A stretch of 64,000 bases of DNA from Bugula neritina (taxonomy: Eukaryota > Bryozoa > Gymnolaemata > Cheilostomatida > Bugulidae), in contig OZ037771.1 of assembly GCA_964035545.1 (NCBI GenBank), positions 12,528,980 to 12,592,979 of the forward strand. Reading direction: 5' to 3'. Position numbers and translations under genes: made by a program. Under the pieces are notes generated by a model. It saw nothing but the letters and a program-made list of their open reading frames with translations, made no database searches and was not told the DNA's origin. Below are positions 32,950-45,850 of this stretch, in pieces (the first letter of the stretch is position 1; each line of letters begins with the position of its first letter).

Positions 32950-35641
32950 TTAGTCGGAGTCATCTATGATGTGCGTGACGTCATCGACATCACCCTGTCG
33001 CTGCCGAAGGAGTACGGAACGGATAGCCAGCGTGATGAAGACAGCAATGACAGCTAAGGCTAAGCTGACAAAGAAGCTGGCGCTAGGAGCATGCTGCTCT
33101 GTCATCTGCCACAGCAAGTAGTTATATACGGCTGAAATATGGAACAGAGGCTAGAATAAAACGAGTCACTTTAGAACGTCACTAAATCAAGTTGAACAAC
33201 TCGGCCTAGATAATCCGCTATTTTTGATGAAATACTAAACGAGAAGATTGTTACAGAAGCCAAGGCAAAGGTGTGACATGGACCAAAGAGGTTTATTCAC
33301 TTTAATTGACGCGACGGAAAACTTACTGTATATTGAGTAAAGAGAAAACTTTCTCAGCAGCAAACAAGTACACAAGTGTTTCAACTCACCAGATGTCACT
33401 AGTTGAAGGATACCATCCGAAGCGCTAATAAATGAGAAGAGTTTACTTTGGTCCCTCACATTCACCAGGTGAGCAGCTATGGACCTCAGACTAGTGGGTC
33501 CGATCACTTTAAACATGCCGGCCATGGGGCTCGCCCACCACAGGAACTGGAAGGACTGAAAGACAACGGACAGTTTTACAACAAAAGGGCTGAGAGACAG
33601 TCTAAATAGTATCACAACAGAGGGGCTGAAAGACAGTCTAACTAGTATCACAACAGAGGGGCCGAAAGACAGTCTAAATAGTATCACAACAGAGGGGCTG
33701 AAAGACAGTCTAAAATCTACATGTATTGTCAGTGAGATGATGTCCACACTGTCAACACTTAAACTAGAACCTGTCATAGCTATAAACCTTACAGGACTCA
33801 ATAGCCTTACACTCTATGGTGAATGAACAAACTTTAGTTTCTATATAATTCAGTCTGTATCCTCGGAAAAGCTCACATTAGTGCAAAAAAATCGACTATT
33901 TTATAGACTGTTACATCAGATTGGAAATTATGCTAAAATAATCACGTCTGCTAGCTTCACATACCTTCCCTTAGCCGCATACAGTTTATTGAATAATACA
34001 CATACATATATACGTACCCCGGAGCTTCCTCCGAAGAAACCACTAATGCCAAGGAAAAGCAACTCGAAACACGCTGAAAACAGCCCAATGAGAGCCAGAA
34101 CTGAGTCAGACATGTCCAGAAAGCGTTTGAATAGAAGTACAGATACAGCTCCGGCAATCGCCTGGACAATGGCACCATAGCCTGTGAACATTACAAATAT
34201 AGCCAGTGAACATCACAAATATAGCTTGCAAACATCACAAACATAGCCTGTGAACATCACAAATATAGCTTGTAAGCATCACAAACATAGCCTGTGAACA
34301 TCACAAATATAGCTTGTAAGCATCACAAACATAGCCTGTGAACATCACAAACATAGCCTGGGAACATCAGAAATATAGCCTGTGAACATCACAAACATAG
34401 CCTGTGAACATCACAAATATAGCCTGGGAACATCCAGCATTCCAACAGACACAAATTGAGAACAAACCATGCAACTGTGCACTAGTTGCTATACAGAAGG
34501 AAAGAGTAAGTAAGAATATACTAAAAGGAAATATATACCAGCGTAGTATCCGTATATTGAGCGATCCAATCCCATGCGTTGAGTATACGTAAAGAGCACA
34601 TCAAACTCTCCCAGTCCCGTCACCCATGCAAACCAGATAGCCACAAGTGTTAACTGCAGCACACTGGGGAAACCCTGGCAAACTGTGGATAGCACTTTCA
34701 CTATACTACAAATAATATATGTCAAAGTGCAGCAGCCCCAATAGTGTGGCAGTATTGCTGATACTCTAGAGCTCAATTCCGCATAGCACCATACTCCAGG
34801 GTATTATTACGTGGGCACGTATCACTACAGCATTACTACCCTAGACTATATAAAGTGTACACATGGTATTATCAGTAAATTAAAAACTAATAATTCCCTG
34901 TATGTAATACAACCTTCAGTGTCAAAATATTTGTTATTACCTGTAAAAACATTATATTACTGTTTTGAATAAAAATCTCCTAGAAGTGGTGTGGACAAAC
35001 AGACCATCCTGGTGCAAACATGGTGAAGCTCTTTCAAGAATGTGGGGTAGTCAAGCAAATAATTTCAATAGGAAGTTTAAAAATCAACGAAAAAATAATG
35101 GGAGTCGTGTGACCAAAAAGGATCATCACTTTCTTCGGTCAAAGTAATAAAAATCCAACTGGTTATGAACTATCGATACTGTTTATATGATATTAAAACA
35201 AAACAGAGAATTGTTTGGTAAAAGACAAAATGTGTTGCAAAGTATAAACTTACTTGATACGTGAAGCAATTCCCTGGGGGTCGCCAGAGGGCGTGACACT
35301 AGAAGATATATCCTCGTAGCTTCTGCGGAGACGGGGCGGGCTGTGAAACCTGATTAGTATGTAGACAATACAGAGCATAGACAGCCCTGATATCATGCCA
35401 AACGTTCTCACCCAGCCACCTATAGGGTCTACAAGGTAGAAGATGCATAGCCAGTGTGTAGTAGAGGGCAGAGAAACAGAGCACAAGAATGAGCGAGTTT
35501 ATATATAGTGTACAGAACTCCTTGTTAAGCTGTATATCTCACATACATAACTTACGAAATGCTTTAACATATTCTACTCTCCACTTTGTACTATATTAAC
35601 AACATAGATAGATATATGTAGATACAAATAGATGTAGGTAA

Positions 35642-35693
<52 letters not shown>

Positions 35694-38600
35694 GTAGGTA
35701 AATATAAATATATATATAGGTAGATATAAATAGATATAGGTAGATATAAATAGATGTAGGTAGATATAAATATATATAATATAGATAGATATATGTAGAT
35801 ATAAATTGATATAGTTAGATATAAATATATAGAATATAGATAGATATATGTAGATATAAATTGATATAGTTAGATATAAATATATATATATGTGACCAGT
35901 CGCGACAAAACCGGGGATGTGGCGGCGTTTATTAAGTGTAGTAAATGAAGGTTTAATTTGGAAATACTTAAATTTGAAATTAATTTCCAATTTTTAGATT
36001 TTAGACTTTTCTAGTGCAAAAGAATCTAAGGATTTCAAAAATCATACTTTCGTAAGCATTTGATGATTCCTTCAGCTCTAAAATTGCATTTAAAGTTGGT
36101 AACTAAGGCTTTCAATTTTTTAAATGATGAAAAAATTGCGAAGTTATCGATTAAAGAAAGAAGACAATTTTAGTCACTTTCATAGCATGAGATCTTGCAA
36201 ATTTATTTTTTATCAAATGAATTTAGCTTACACCTCTTTCTTCGTACTGTCAGAAGCATCATATTTAAAATCGAAGGCTAGTTTTAGTTTTTCATCGTGT
36301 TCCATCCAAAGTTAGCTTTTAAGTTACTGAGCTGTTTTGCCCTTTGGTGATAAATGCTGAACTTAATCTTTATCTTTAGCGTTCAAGCTTGAAAACCACA
36401 ACAATACAGGTAATTATACTCAAAACAATCATTTACGCTACTAACTTAGAATTGTTGCCAGGATTATTTGTAGTTATCAATTTAATAATATTTATACTAT
36501 CACTAGGAGTAGGAGTCTGTCTTAGTCTATTCTATTCTATACTACTACTAGTAACTATTTAAATGACTTTCACTATGACTCACAGTTTGAGGTACGGTTA
36601 CTCATAATGATAATTATAATGACTATTATTCATGATTTACTGATACTGGTATTTGGTAGTAAAACCAAATGTAACTCAATAATAATACTAATAGTAATAG
36701 TATAACTATAACTATAAGTATAAGTAATTAATAATTATAAATTCACTATTACTATTAGTATTACTATTACTTAGTACTTAATAGTATTACTGTATTATTA
36801 TTTGGGTCTGACTCTGAGTTTTGCCTTTGCTATTAAAACTTGATACTCATACTGATAGTATTACATTTATTGATTTATTCTATAGTTGATATTTCAATTT
36901 ACATTAGACTTACTCTTACTCTTAGTAACTTTTAGCCTCTGTCTTAGATTTTGTCAATACAGTTACTGATTACTATTACTATTAGTATTAACATTAGGCC
37001 TACTAGTACTAGTCAAACTACCTGTTCCTTTTGTGATTTTTAAATTAGCTCAAAGTTTGATTTAAAATATAATGATAAAATCTTTATCACATTATGCAGG
37101 CTTACAGTTAGTGTTACTATCAAAACTCAATTGATAATCATATTTATATTCATAAAAGCATCACCTATAACCAAATTGAAATGATAAATGTGACTAAATG
37201 TAAATGATTATAATGATGAAATATTAATGCGAGTTCATGATGATTCTATAGTTGACTGACTTAGTTTTTCAGTAAGTTACTTTTAGTCTTATTTAGTGAG
37301 TAGTAACACTAACTGAATGCATAAATAGTTTAAACTTTTTAATTTTATTATAAGATGAGCAAAAATTTATTCATATTTTAAAGTAATTCATTGAATTCAA
37401 ATTGATTTTATAGTAAATGTCTCTAATAGATTCAGTTGCACTTAGCTAGCTTTTTTACTCAATTAAATGCCTGAGTGGTTAATAGTTATCTAAAGACATT
37501 GCTTCAAAATTGCCAATTGCAGATATGCTAGATATTCAAGTGCATAATGTGTAATTTTACTGATAATACTATGTTAATATAGAATAATCCGATATTCTGT
37601 ACATTTTAGAAAGTGCACTTGTGAGGGCATTAGAGTGAAGACTCATACCTACACAACTCTACTACCTATCAATCTAATACTTCTAATGTAGACACTCCGA
37701 ATTTTGGCTTGCAAGGTTATGGCTTCTGCTTATTTCATTCATAAAAAGGTTTGCAGTCTTTTAATGATGTGCTTGAAAATTATCAAGCATTTTTTTAATT
37801 TAAATTGTTCTGTTTAATTCAATAAATTTAAACGTTGATGAAATGCAGGATCACAATTAACTACTGCCATAATAGTACTACAAGAGTGTTCAGCCAACTA
37901 AATTTTTATAATATAACTGGGTATAATTTCTAATCAAGCTACCGTTTCCTTTTGTTATTTAAAGAAAGTCAACATTGTACTTTCAGCTCTGGAATAGACA
38001 ATAAGTGGGTAGATTGGCAGGATGGATGTCAAGTAGCAGCATCTATAATTGCTAGAAAATCAACTGATGATAGTGATGAAGCTTTTGCCACATACATGAT
38101 GTTATGTGTCCATACTCCATAAACTCATATTATTAAGACTAAAGAAGTAGAAAGATGAAAAGTGCCTTTTTGCAAAAACCGTAGAAGCTACCTAATTTTC
38201 TTTTCTTGATAAGAGTTAATTCAAGCATAATGGTTGTATCCAGGCTGGATTTTTTACTGCATTTAATTGGTTTTTTAAAATAATGTATTTGATGTTTTAA
38301 ATGTGAATATTAATGCCTAATAAAACTCAAAAGTTCAAATAGCTGATTTTATGTTTATAATATTTTCAACATCTCAGCCAAATCAATTGCTAAATTTAGT
38401 TGCTGTTAGAGATTATAAAGATATTTATGAATGAACCTCGCATGATCTCATAATAGTCAAATAATTTTCTCATAAGTGTTCTACTCATAAAGCAATAATT
38501 ATGAAACAGCACAGCTCAATAGCTGCAGTTTGATATATTACAGAATATATTAGAGGAAAGGGAGGTATTCAATGTATAAGAGGAAGCAGCTGCCATTTCG

Positions 38601-41600
38601 TTTTATATGATTTCCTGCTGACTTGGATGCCTAATTTAAATATCTCAACACACAAACTTGCTGAAACATCTTCTTCTTTGCTGAAATTGTTAAACCTTTT
38701 AACCATTAAACAAAGTAAAAAGCAAATTGACAAATAAATTAGACAAAAAGTTTGGCGGCCATATTTGACCTAATTTTATGTTGAGGCAGCATGAAATTTA
38801 GTTTAACAGAAAGCCCAAACTTTCACAATTATTTTGATACCAAATTTGTCACTATTCCTGTTATACAAAGACCCGTTGCTAAGGCTTGTAAATTGTAAAC
38901 AAATAATTCTCAACTTATTCTAGAGTTGCCAACTTTAAACGCGATTTTCTCGAAACAGTAATTTAGAAATTCTAAAAACGTTAAGGTTTTTAAATACTGA
39001 TATCTCGAGTTCTACTCATGCTAGAGACTTCAAATAAAGTGCAAAATGTTCAAAAAAGTCTGCTCTATCACTCCATAGTAATAACTAGGTATCCAACATT
39101 TTATATGCATCCCTTGTTTTGTGGTGCCAGGTCACATATATAGATAGATATAAATAGATGTAGGTAAATATAAATATATATAGGTAGATATAAATAGATG
39201 TAGGTAGATATAAATAGATGTAGATAGATATAAATATATATAATATAGATAGATATATGTAGATATAAATAGATATAGTTAGATAGTAATATATATAATA
39301 TAGATAGATATATGTAGATAGACAAAGAAACAAGAAATCATCTCACCATCCGGAGTGTTGACTAAACCGCCCACAGTGAAGGACCCTAGAGCAGTTCCCA
39401 CACCCATAACACACTGCAGTATAACTATCCTGATGGTCCTATCAGCTCCACTTGTGGTTGTAGATATATGGCTGGAGAGAAACAGATGACGCAGTATGAA
39501 TTAAAATAATTATACTCTATCATGAAACTTTATCAAAAGTCACTTAATTAAAATAAGTCACGTAGTCATCAGTAGATGCAGAGTAGCAGCTGTTGTAAGG
39601 TGAGCTGAGCCTTGCTATGAGGTAGTAGAGTCAAGCTGAGGTACGCACACATAACTCAGGACATGTTTCGGCATGAAATGGGTTTCCAGTAAAGTGAATG
39701 GACTATTTTACTATTCAGGTAGAAAGGTTGAAAATAATAATACTATGTTATAAGAAAAGATCAATAATTTAACTTAGTGAAGCTTCAAACAATTAAAGTG
39801 CATGCTGGGTAAGCAATCAGCAGTGAATTATGGGTAGAAAATCAGCAGTGCATTCTGGGTAACATCAGGTATGGAGCCAGAAATATACACACCTGAACGA
39901 GGCCATTATAATAGAAGCGAAGCCGCCACAGGCTCCAGTAATGACTGCACCAACCACCATATAGCTTACATTCAGCATTTCCATCTTCGTCATTAGAATG
40001 TAATACAGACATCCTAAACACAACGTAATATATGTTAGACACTGTCATTAGAATGTAATACAGACATCCTAAACACAACATAATATATGTTAGACACTGT
40101 CATTAGAATGTAATACAGACACCCTAAACACAACATAATATATGTTAGACACTGTCATTAGAATGTAATACAGACATCCTAAACACAACATAATATATGC
40201 TAGACAGTGTCATTAGAATGTAATACAGACACCCTAAACACAACATATTATATGCCAGACACTGTCATTAGAATGTAATACAGACACCCTAAACACAACA
40301 TATTATATGCCAGACACTGTCATTAGAATGTAATACAGACACCCTAAACACAACATATTATATGCCAGACACTGTCATTAGAATGTAATACAGACACCCT
40401 AAACACAACATATTATATGTTAGACACTGTCATTAGAATGTAATACAGACACCCTAAACACAACATAATATATGTTAGACACTGTCATTAGAATGTAATA
40501 CAGACATCCTAAACACAACATAATATATGCTAGACAATGCCATTAGAATGTAATACAGACACCCTAAACATGATATATGCCAGACACTGTCAGTATATTA
40601 TGCATAATGATTATGTCATACTGTCACGTTAAACACACAAATAAGTCACTTTATTTTATTTAATACAGATTCAATGTGTTCATTCTTGAATATTTTTTGT
40701 AGAATTCTAGTTGCTAATATACATGTCTTTTTGTAAAACTAATAAAGTGTTGACAAATGAAACCAAATAATTTAATTATTTCAAAGTTTTTGAGCCAGTC
40801 TATTTAATTTTGTGCATTTCATTTCATAGTCTGCAGCTAGTACAGGTTTCAAATAAGATCAAATACACACCAATTCTCATCTGGTAGCCAAATGTCTTTC
40901 TAGAAAAGTTGATCACATTTTGTTTTGAAATTTTATTCCAGAGGTCAGCAGTTTATTGCTGCAGAACTCTCAGTTTTAATTTGGAGACAGCGTATAAAAC
41001 TACACCAGAGGGTAAATTTGCAAGAATTCTGAACTAATTTCAATCTTTGGTTCTAATTTGCTGGTGTGTACTAAATAAAGTAAAATGAAACAAACATAAA
41101 CAGATTTTAAATGGATTTAATGACCAGTTTTTCTGATTTTTCGTTCAAGTATAAAAAAACTTTTTTTGCATCAACCATTTTTCCTCATTAGCTTGCCTGC
41201 AACAATAAGTAGAGTCTATTTGACGAAATTTTTACCTAGAATTTTAGAATAAATACAGTACTAAACACTATGCTAGCAAAAGAGCCTGAATAGAATATAA
41301 TAAAGCTTAATATTGCTCTTCAAAGTCATCAAATGTTTTTTTCATGCCAGCTGAAGGGTTACAAAGGTTTGAACAATATGTTATCCCTGTACCCCCTCAA
41401 CCCAAAGGAAGAAGGAAAGATATACAGTCAATTTTTTACGCTATACAAAACACTACTTTAGTTTATAGAATTGCGTCTCGGAGTTTCTATGGATACAGAA
41501 AAACAATGTTGAGTCGCAGCTGACTTAATTTTCAAACTCGCATTGTACTTTACAAAATAATATTTTTCCAGTCATCAACATGCTGTCAATCACTGCGCTT

Positions 41601-42392
41601 CCATGACTGCGAATAGACTGCTCATGCGGATTAATTTGTGGTTGCAGCACGATTTTATGGTTGTGATTTCATTCGATGCAACTGTTTCTAAACATTGGAT
41701 GAAGGTAATGCTGCGAATGATGGAAATGCAGTGAATAACTTGAAGCATTTTGCTGAGATAATCAACTTTTAAAAATGGAGTTGATAATGTTTAAGGCTTA
41801 CCGAGACCCTGCCCAATGCAAGGTAGTATCATTGGAATTTTCCTCCCTTTCCTATCTCCATAGAGACCAAGCAACAACGTCACAATAGTAGAGGGTATAG
41901 TGAAACATATTGTCTGATAGAAGAGCCACATAGATCCACCTTTAGACACAACATCCTCTTCTACTGTGTTATTGGCTGTAATCTTAGCATTGACTAGATC
42001 TCTACACAAGTCAGTACTATAGTTATGAACAGTCCGACACACCTAGAGATCAATTCGGTGATAGTTAATTATCAAAACACACAATAATGATTCTACGGTG
42101 AGAATCAGAGCAAGATAATCAACATATTAACTTAATAGTAATAAAAGCCACTCTAAACATAATTAACAAAAGCAACCATTACACCATAAGGAGCATGTCA
42201 TTAGTGTATCAGAGACTGTCAGGCAACAGTTTGACTGCTCACTGACTTGTGAATGGCAGACAGTACTCTGTATTAGCATACTTTGTACATGTAGAGACTA
42301 CTGGTAGCTGGTATTAGATAATACAGGCATATCATGTAGATAAACATAATGGGCTCCACATAGATACTCGATACTATACTTCTCAGGCCCAT
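32950..42392 (-). CDS. SLC46-family (proton-coupled folate transporter-like) MFS transporter, 483 aa
   Basis: Nine phase-consistent exons (1452 nt): 42392-42282, 42042-41802, 40013-39893, 39471-39347, 35428-35254, 34705-34539, 34181-34018, 33555-33390, 33131-32950. Exon 1, [10 protein letters not shown] then [15 protein letters not shown], matches the VEP-containing first helix of SLC46 proteins. Loop 1-2 has sequons at N44 (NYS) and N61 (NNT) and is Cys-bearing. GDRKGRKIP (99-107) is the MFS motif-A signature between helices 2 and 3. [20 protein letters not shown], the WVRTFG region, [13 protein letters not shown] and the VGPTSLRS-like [16 protein letters not shown] fit helices 4-10. SLC46 members move folates, antifolates or related solutes at plasma or lysosomal membranes; substrate cannot be read here. 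A TTTTAG directly before the ATG may be an acceptor of a 5' UTR intron. Three introns carry acceptor-adjacent minisatellites. Confidence 0.9.
33575..33716. repeat. 38-bp minisatellite upstream of SLC46 exon 8 acceptor
   Basis: Four units of GAGGGGCTGAAAGACAGTCT followed by AAATAGTATCACAACA. Read on the minus (gene) strand each unit carries GTCTTTCAG, the same nine bases as the true acceptor at 33556-33564. The first degenerate unit merges into the splice site. Confidence 0.9.
34176..34440. repeat. 22-bp minisatellite spanning SLC46 exon 7 acceptor
   Basis: Twelve units of ATAGCCTGTGAACATCACAA plus AT or AC, with variants (CTTGTAAGC, CCTGGGAAC). On the gene strand the unit is TTTGTGATGTTCACAGGCTA, whose TTCACAG and first exon bases GGCTA are those of the true 3' splice site at 34181-34182. 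At least seven further units keep an intact TTCACAG. Confidence 0.95.
35585..35890. repeat. AT-rich minisatellite, left part, SLC46 intron 4
   Basis: Units like TAGATATAAATAGATGTAGG mixed with TA runs. The same units resume at 39137 after the transposon-like insert, suggesting one array split in two. Confidence 0.9.
35891..39136. mobile_element. 3.25 kb TIR element inserted in a microsatellite
   Basis: The left end reads TGTGACCAGTCGCGACAAAA then CCGGGGATG. The right end, on the complementary strand, reads TGTGACCTGGCACCACAAAA then CAAGGGATG. Both are flanked by TATATA and then the TAGATATAAATAGATG array. Further in, TTTAAAGTTGGTAACT (left) faces its complement AGTTGCCAACTTTAAA (right). The interior is AT-rich, has no long open frame and includes a degenerate ATT/ACT stretch at about 36480-36800. 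It is likely a non-autonomous DNA transposon; the target duplication cannot be told from the array. Confidence 0.7.
39137..39330. repeat. AT-rich minisatellite, right part, SLC46 intron 4
   Basis: Continues the TAGATATAAATAGATGTAGG type of 35585-35890 in the same orientation and ends about 17 bp from the donor of SLC46 exon 4 (39346). Confidence 0.9.
39990..40590. repeat. 55-bp minisatellite spanning SLC46 exon 3 acceptor
   Basis: About eleven units of CATTAGAATGTAATACAGAC, ATCCTAAACACAACATAATA, TATGTTAGACACTGT. On the gene strand each unit has TTGTGTTTAG, then GATGTCTGTATTACATTCTA: the true polypyrimidine-poor acceptor plus the first 25 bases of exon 3 (encoding CLYYILMT). Only the unit nearest the gene end continues into the real exon. 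Confidence 0.97.
41589..41735. mobile_element. MITE family B, copy 2 (SLC46 intron 2)
   Basis: Ends ATCACTGCGCTTCCAT and ATGGAAATGCAGTGAA, followed by TA. The interior shares GCGGATTAATTTGTGGTT and ATTTCATTCGATGCAACTGT with the copies at 15138 and 48129. The left end is decayed. Confidence 0.8.
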
Positions 42393-43639
42393 CTAAAACA
42401 TTCACATACAGCAATACAGTTGTGTAACTAGCAAAGGGTTGCTCTTTGACTGAATTATTAGGTTATGTATAGTAAAAATCTTTTGTTTTCTATACGAGTT
42501 AGTTTGGTATAATGCAGTAGATAGATCTATGCTATTAATCAAGCAGAGACTGGAGCCTAACCCTAGCAGTTATATGATAATTAAGCTGCATAGTAAAAAT
42601 GACATGCTACAGGTCTCATCGGCTAATGATTAGGTGAAATTTATTGATAAGAACCATGAATATAAAATCATTTATCTTAGAATTATACTATTTAAATGAT
42701 AGATAACTCCATTTAAAAACAACTTGAACAAGTGACCCCAACAAAATTAGCTAAATTAGGGTGAGCATTGTTCTGTCTCTACAGCATGTTTTGGAAAATT
42801 TTTTAGAACAAAACTGCAGTTTATGAATGAAAGTTTTAATTTTCCTAAATATACTGCTGCATAGCAACATTTGTTGCATGCTTCGCATTCTAACGTATCA
42901 CTTAATGATGCTTAAGTGTTCACAAATGATGCATCATTGTAACAAGGAAACAATATACATAAAACTGTGTATAAGTGACTCAGAGTGATAGCTATAGCAA
43001 ATAGTTCACTCACTAAACTTGCTTAACTTTTCACTGTGATGCTTTTGTTATTGCGAATATTGGCAAAAAAGTGCATTTGTATTTAGCGTTATATTCTGTT
43101 ATTATTATGTGTAAATTACCACTGTTATTCATCTACCAGAACCTTTCAGGTTCACGTCTAGGCATTCATATTTTAGTCTGTTGCGTTTATATGCAGCCCT
43201 GTAAGTTTACACAGTATGACTTTTGCCAACTTTACAAGATTTTGTATATTAATGTCAAAAAAATGGTAAAAACATGTCATTAATCTCTTCTCCTTCGTGA
43301 CTGTACACCAGAAAAGAATTTTAACTCATCAATAGCCTCATCATAGCCTTATTTTAAGCAACAAATGTATTATTACACATAATAAGCATATTTTGGCAAC
43401 GTCTTGAAACGTACAGTCATAACGTATTCAATTATCTTTTGTTTCTAATTGTGTGAAAAAAATCTTCAATCAGTAGTCTCTAAAGTGTTAACTTAGCTAG
43501 AAGATGCATGCTGTTGGTTATTGTTGGCATATCAAACAAAATATACTACTAGTTGAAATTACTGTGCAGCTCCTTTCATGTTCACAGCATCCGTGCTGAT
43601 GCAATCACAATCACATTCAATATGAATAGAAATATTACT

Positions 43640-44500
43640 CTGAATTTAAATCTTGGGCACCGTTACTGTGATACTTATACTCATAGTGACTATGACTGTC
43701 ACTCAGTCAGTAATACTTATAGTTATACAACTATTATTAGCATAAGTATCATGTTCACTATGAAATTAATAATTATGACTTTGAGTGCAAGCATGAACTC
43801 ACTACGTCTATCAGTATCTCTTTGACTACCAGTAATGAGCAAAACTAAATGTTACCAAATTACAATTAGTATTACTATAACCCTTAGCATAAATCAATCT
43901 GTGGTCTAGGGGTTAGAGTGTTCGTTAGTAAGCAGGAATTCATGGGTTCGAGCCCGGACAAAGGCCATTGGTGATGTTAGGAAGAGCATCCAGTAATAAT
44001 TTTGCTCCTGTGCCTCATCTGAATAAGTTCTTAACCCGATTTAACAAAAACCATTTCAGGGGTTTTCTCACAGGGATGGTGACTATAAACTTTTGTGAGT
44101 TTTTATTAGTATTAATCAATCATTATTGAATGATTGTATTATAGTACTACTCATACTAACAGTATACTAATAGTATTACTATTAATAGGAGTATCCCAAT
44201 CACTGCCGGTATCACAGATCACTGTCACTATGGGTATGGTTATCACAATCTGAATCACCATCAGATTCATTAATGATTAATGATTGGCAGTATCAATATG
44301 AGTATGACACTAATTGTAACTGTAAATGTATCACTGCCACTGTTTGTGGAAGTGGGTACAATTATGAGTTTCAGTATGAGTATCCTGTATCAGTATGAGT
44401 ACTATTAGACAATCCTAATTGGAAATCAGTATTACAATCACAATTGATATTAGAAAATTAATAATATTAATATTATATTTAATAAAATTCAAACTGAATT
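43640..44500. repeat. Degenerate hexamer-like low-complexity region (interrupted by SINE)
   Basis: Irregular mixtures of AGTATGAGTATC, ACTATTAGT and similar words, with the SINE embedded at 43899-44107. It is the same kind of sequence as 45540-45850 and 46260-47050. Confidence 0.7.
43899..44107 (+). mobile_element. tRNA-derived SINE, copy 2
   Basis: Head with CTGTGGTCTAGGGGTTAGAG (A box) and GGGTTCGAGCCC (B box), then CAAAGGCCATTGGTGATGTT, AGGAAGAGCATCCAGT and GATTTAACAAAAACC, ending GTGAGTTTTTATTAG. The B box is better preserved than in copy 1. Confidence 0.9.
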
Positions 44501-45539
44501 ACTAATACTAATAGTAACACTAATTAGAACAGTCAATAGCAATATACTAAAAGTTGAACTTGAATTTTAAGTTAAAGTTAAGGTTATTGTGATGGTAGGT
44601 TTTTACAATTTAGAGTTATTGCAAATTCCCCGAATAATATAATTGTTGTGGCCTTCGGTTTAGCTCGAGGTGAGTATATTGGTATGGGCTGCTTGGCTTG
44701 GCTTGCGAGATAACTTCAGCTTCTGTCAGTCTGTAAGGGGTAGAGCTAGGACTTCAGGTTAGGGTATTCGTTTGGTGGTGCTCCACAGTCTAGGATCCTG
44801 AGTTTTCACTCACTAATACACCTTGACTGTTCTTGTTGGTTCCTTCAGTGACTCCTTTGACTCAAAACACGTCTGTTTTGGTCTGGATGGTATTTAGGAG
44901 TGTCAACTGAATGTTTCAGTAGCTCCGCCTTCTGCCAAGCAGCATATCAGGGACATCAGAGATCAGCTGTATGATTGTCAAGGTTTGTAGTCAAGGCAGC
45001 AGCTCCTAGATTTCCATATATGGTTATACAGGAGCTGCAACACTGATTAGCCAATAATACATAACCAACTCATACACTGGAGAGGGGTGTTACCATTCAT
45101 ATAAGAAGTGCTGCTGTCCACAGCTGTTACCAAGAGATTATACACGCACTACCTAAGTATGTCTTGAGTCTTTGGGCTTTGTGCTGGGTTGTACCTAGGT
45201 CAATAGTTAATGTACTCATAACTCAATGATGGCAGCCAAGAGTAATGTGGTATTATTGTGGTACCAGTCTCCATAATGTTAATATAAGATATCATTAAAT
45301 TCATGCTGGTAATGAAGTCCTCTATTTGTTATGTTACTGATCGCAATACCAAGCACCAACTTTAAGAGAACAGCTGGTAGTAATGTCAGTGCAGTTAATG
45401 TTATCTCATATGTGATATGTGTATGTCACAGTGCGTTTCAGTTTTATTTTTACTAAAACTAAAAGTAAATCACAGTAAAAATTTAAAATGCAATCATTTA
45501 GATGTAACATTATCATAGTAAATAATTATATTTTAATTT

Positions 45540-45850
45540 ATAATCAGTATGACTTAAGACTGTGGAACTGAGTATGAGTATCAGTATGACTATTGACTAC
45601 GAGTACGAGTACGAGTAATAGTATGATATCCCTAAAATTAAAAGTAAAACTCAAACTGTGAAACTAAAAGTAAAAGTAAATACTAGATACACTAAATAAT
45701 CATACTAAGAATAATAATAACAGTAATAGTAATACTAATAGTAATTGTAAATACTAATACTAACACTAATAGTAAGTATAATTATTATATTTAGTTGTAT
45801 TAGTAATACTAATACTAATAGTAAGTAATAGTATTACTGCATTTGCCACT
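45540..45850. repeat. Degenerate AGTATG/TAATACTAATAG low-complexity region
   Basis: Starts as AGTATGACTATTGACTACGA-type words and becomes AATAGTAATACTAATAG. No fixed period. Confidence 0.7.

Noticed and set aside
35574-35990. 138-codon Tyr/Ile-rich frame, and the similar one at 39085-39333
   Set aside because: Translation of the TAGATATAAATA array; no protein character.
44640-45240. Possible solo LTR with a TATA-like CATATAAGAAG
   Set aside because: No matching second LTR, TG...CA ends or target duplication could be seen.
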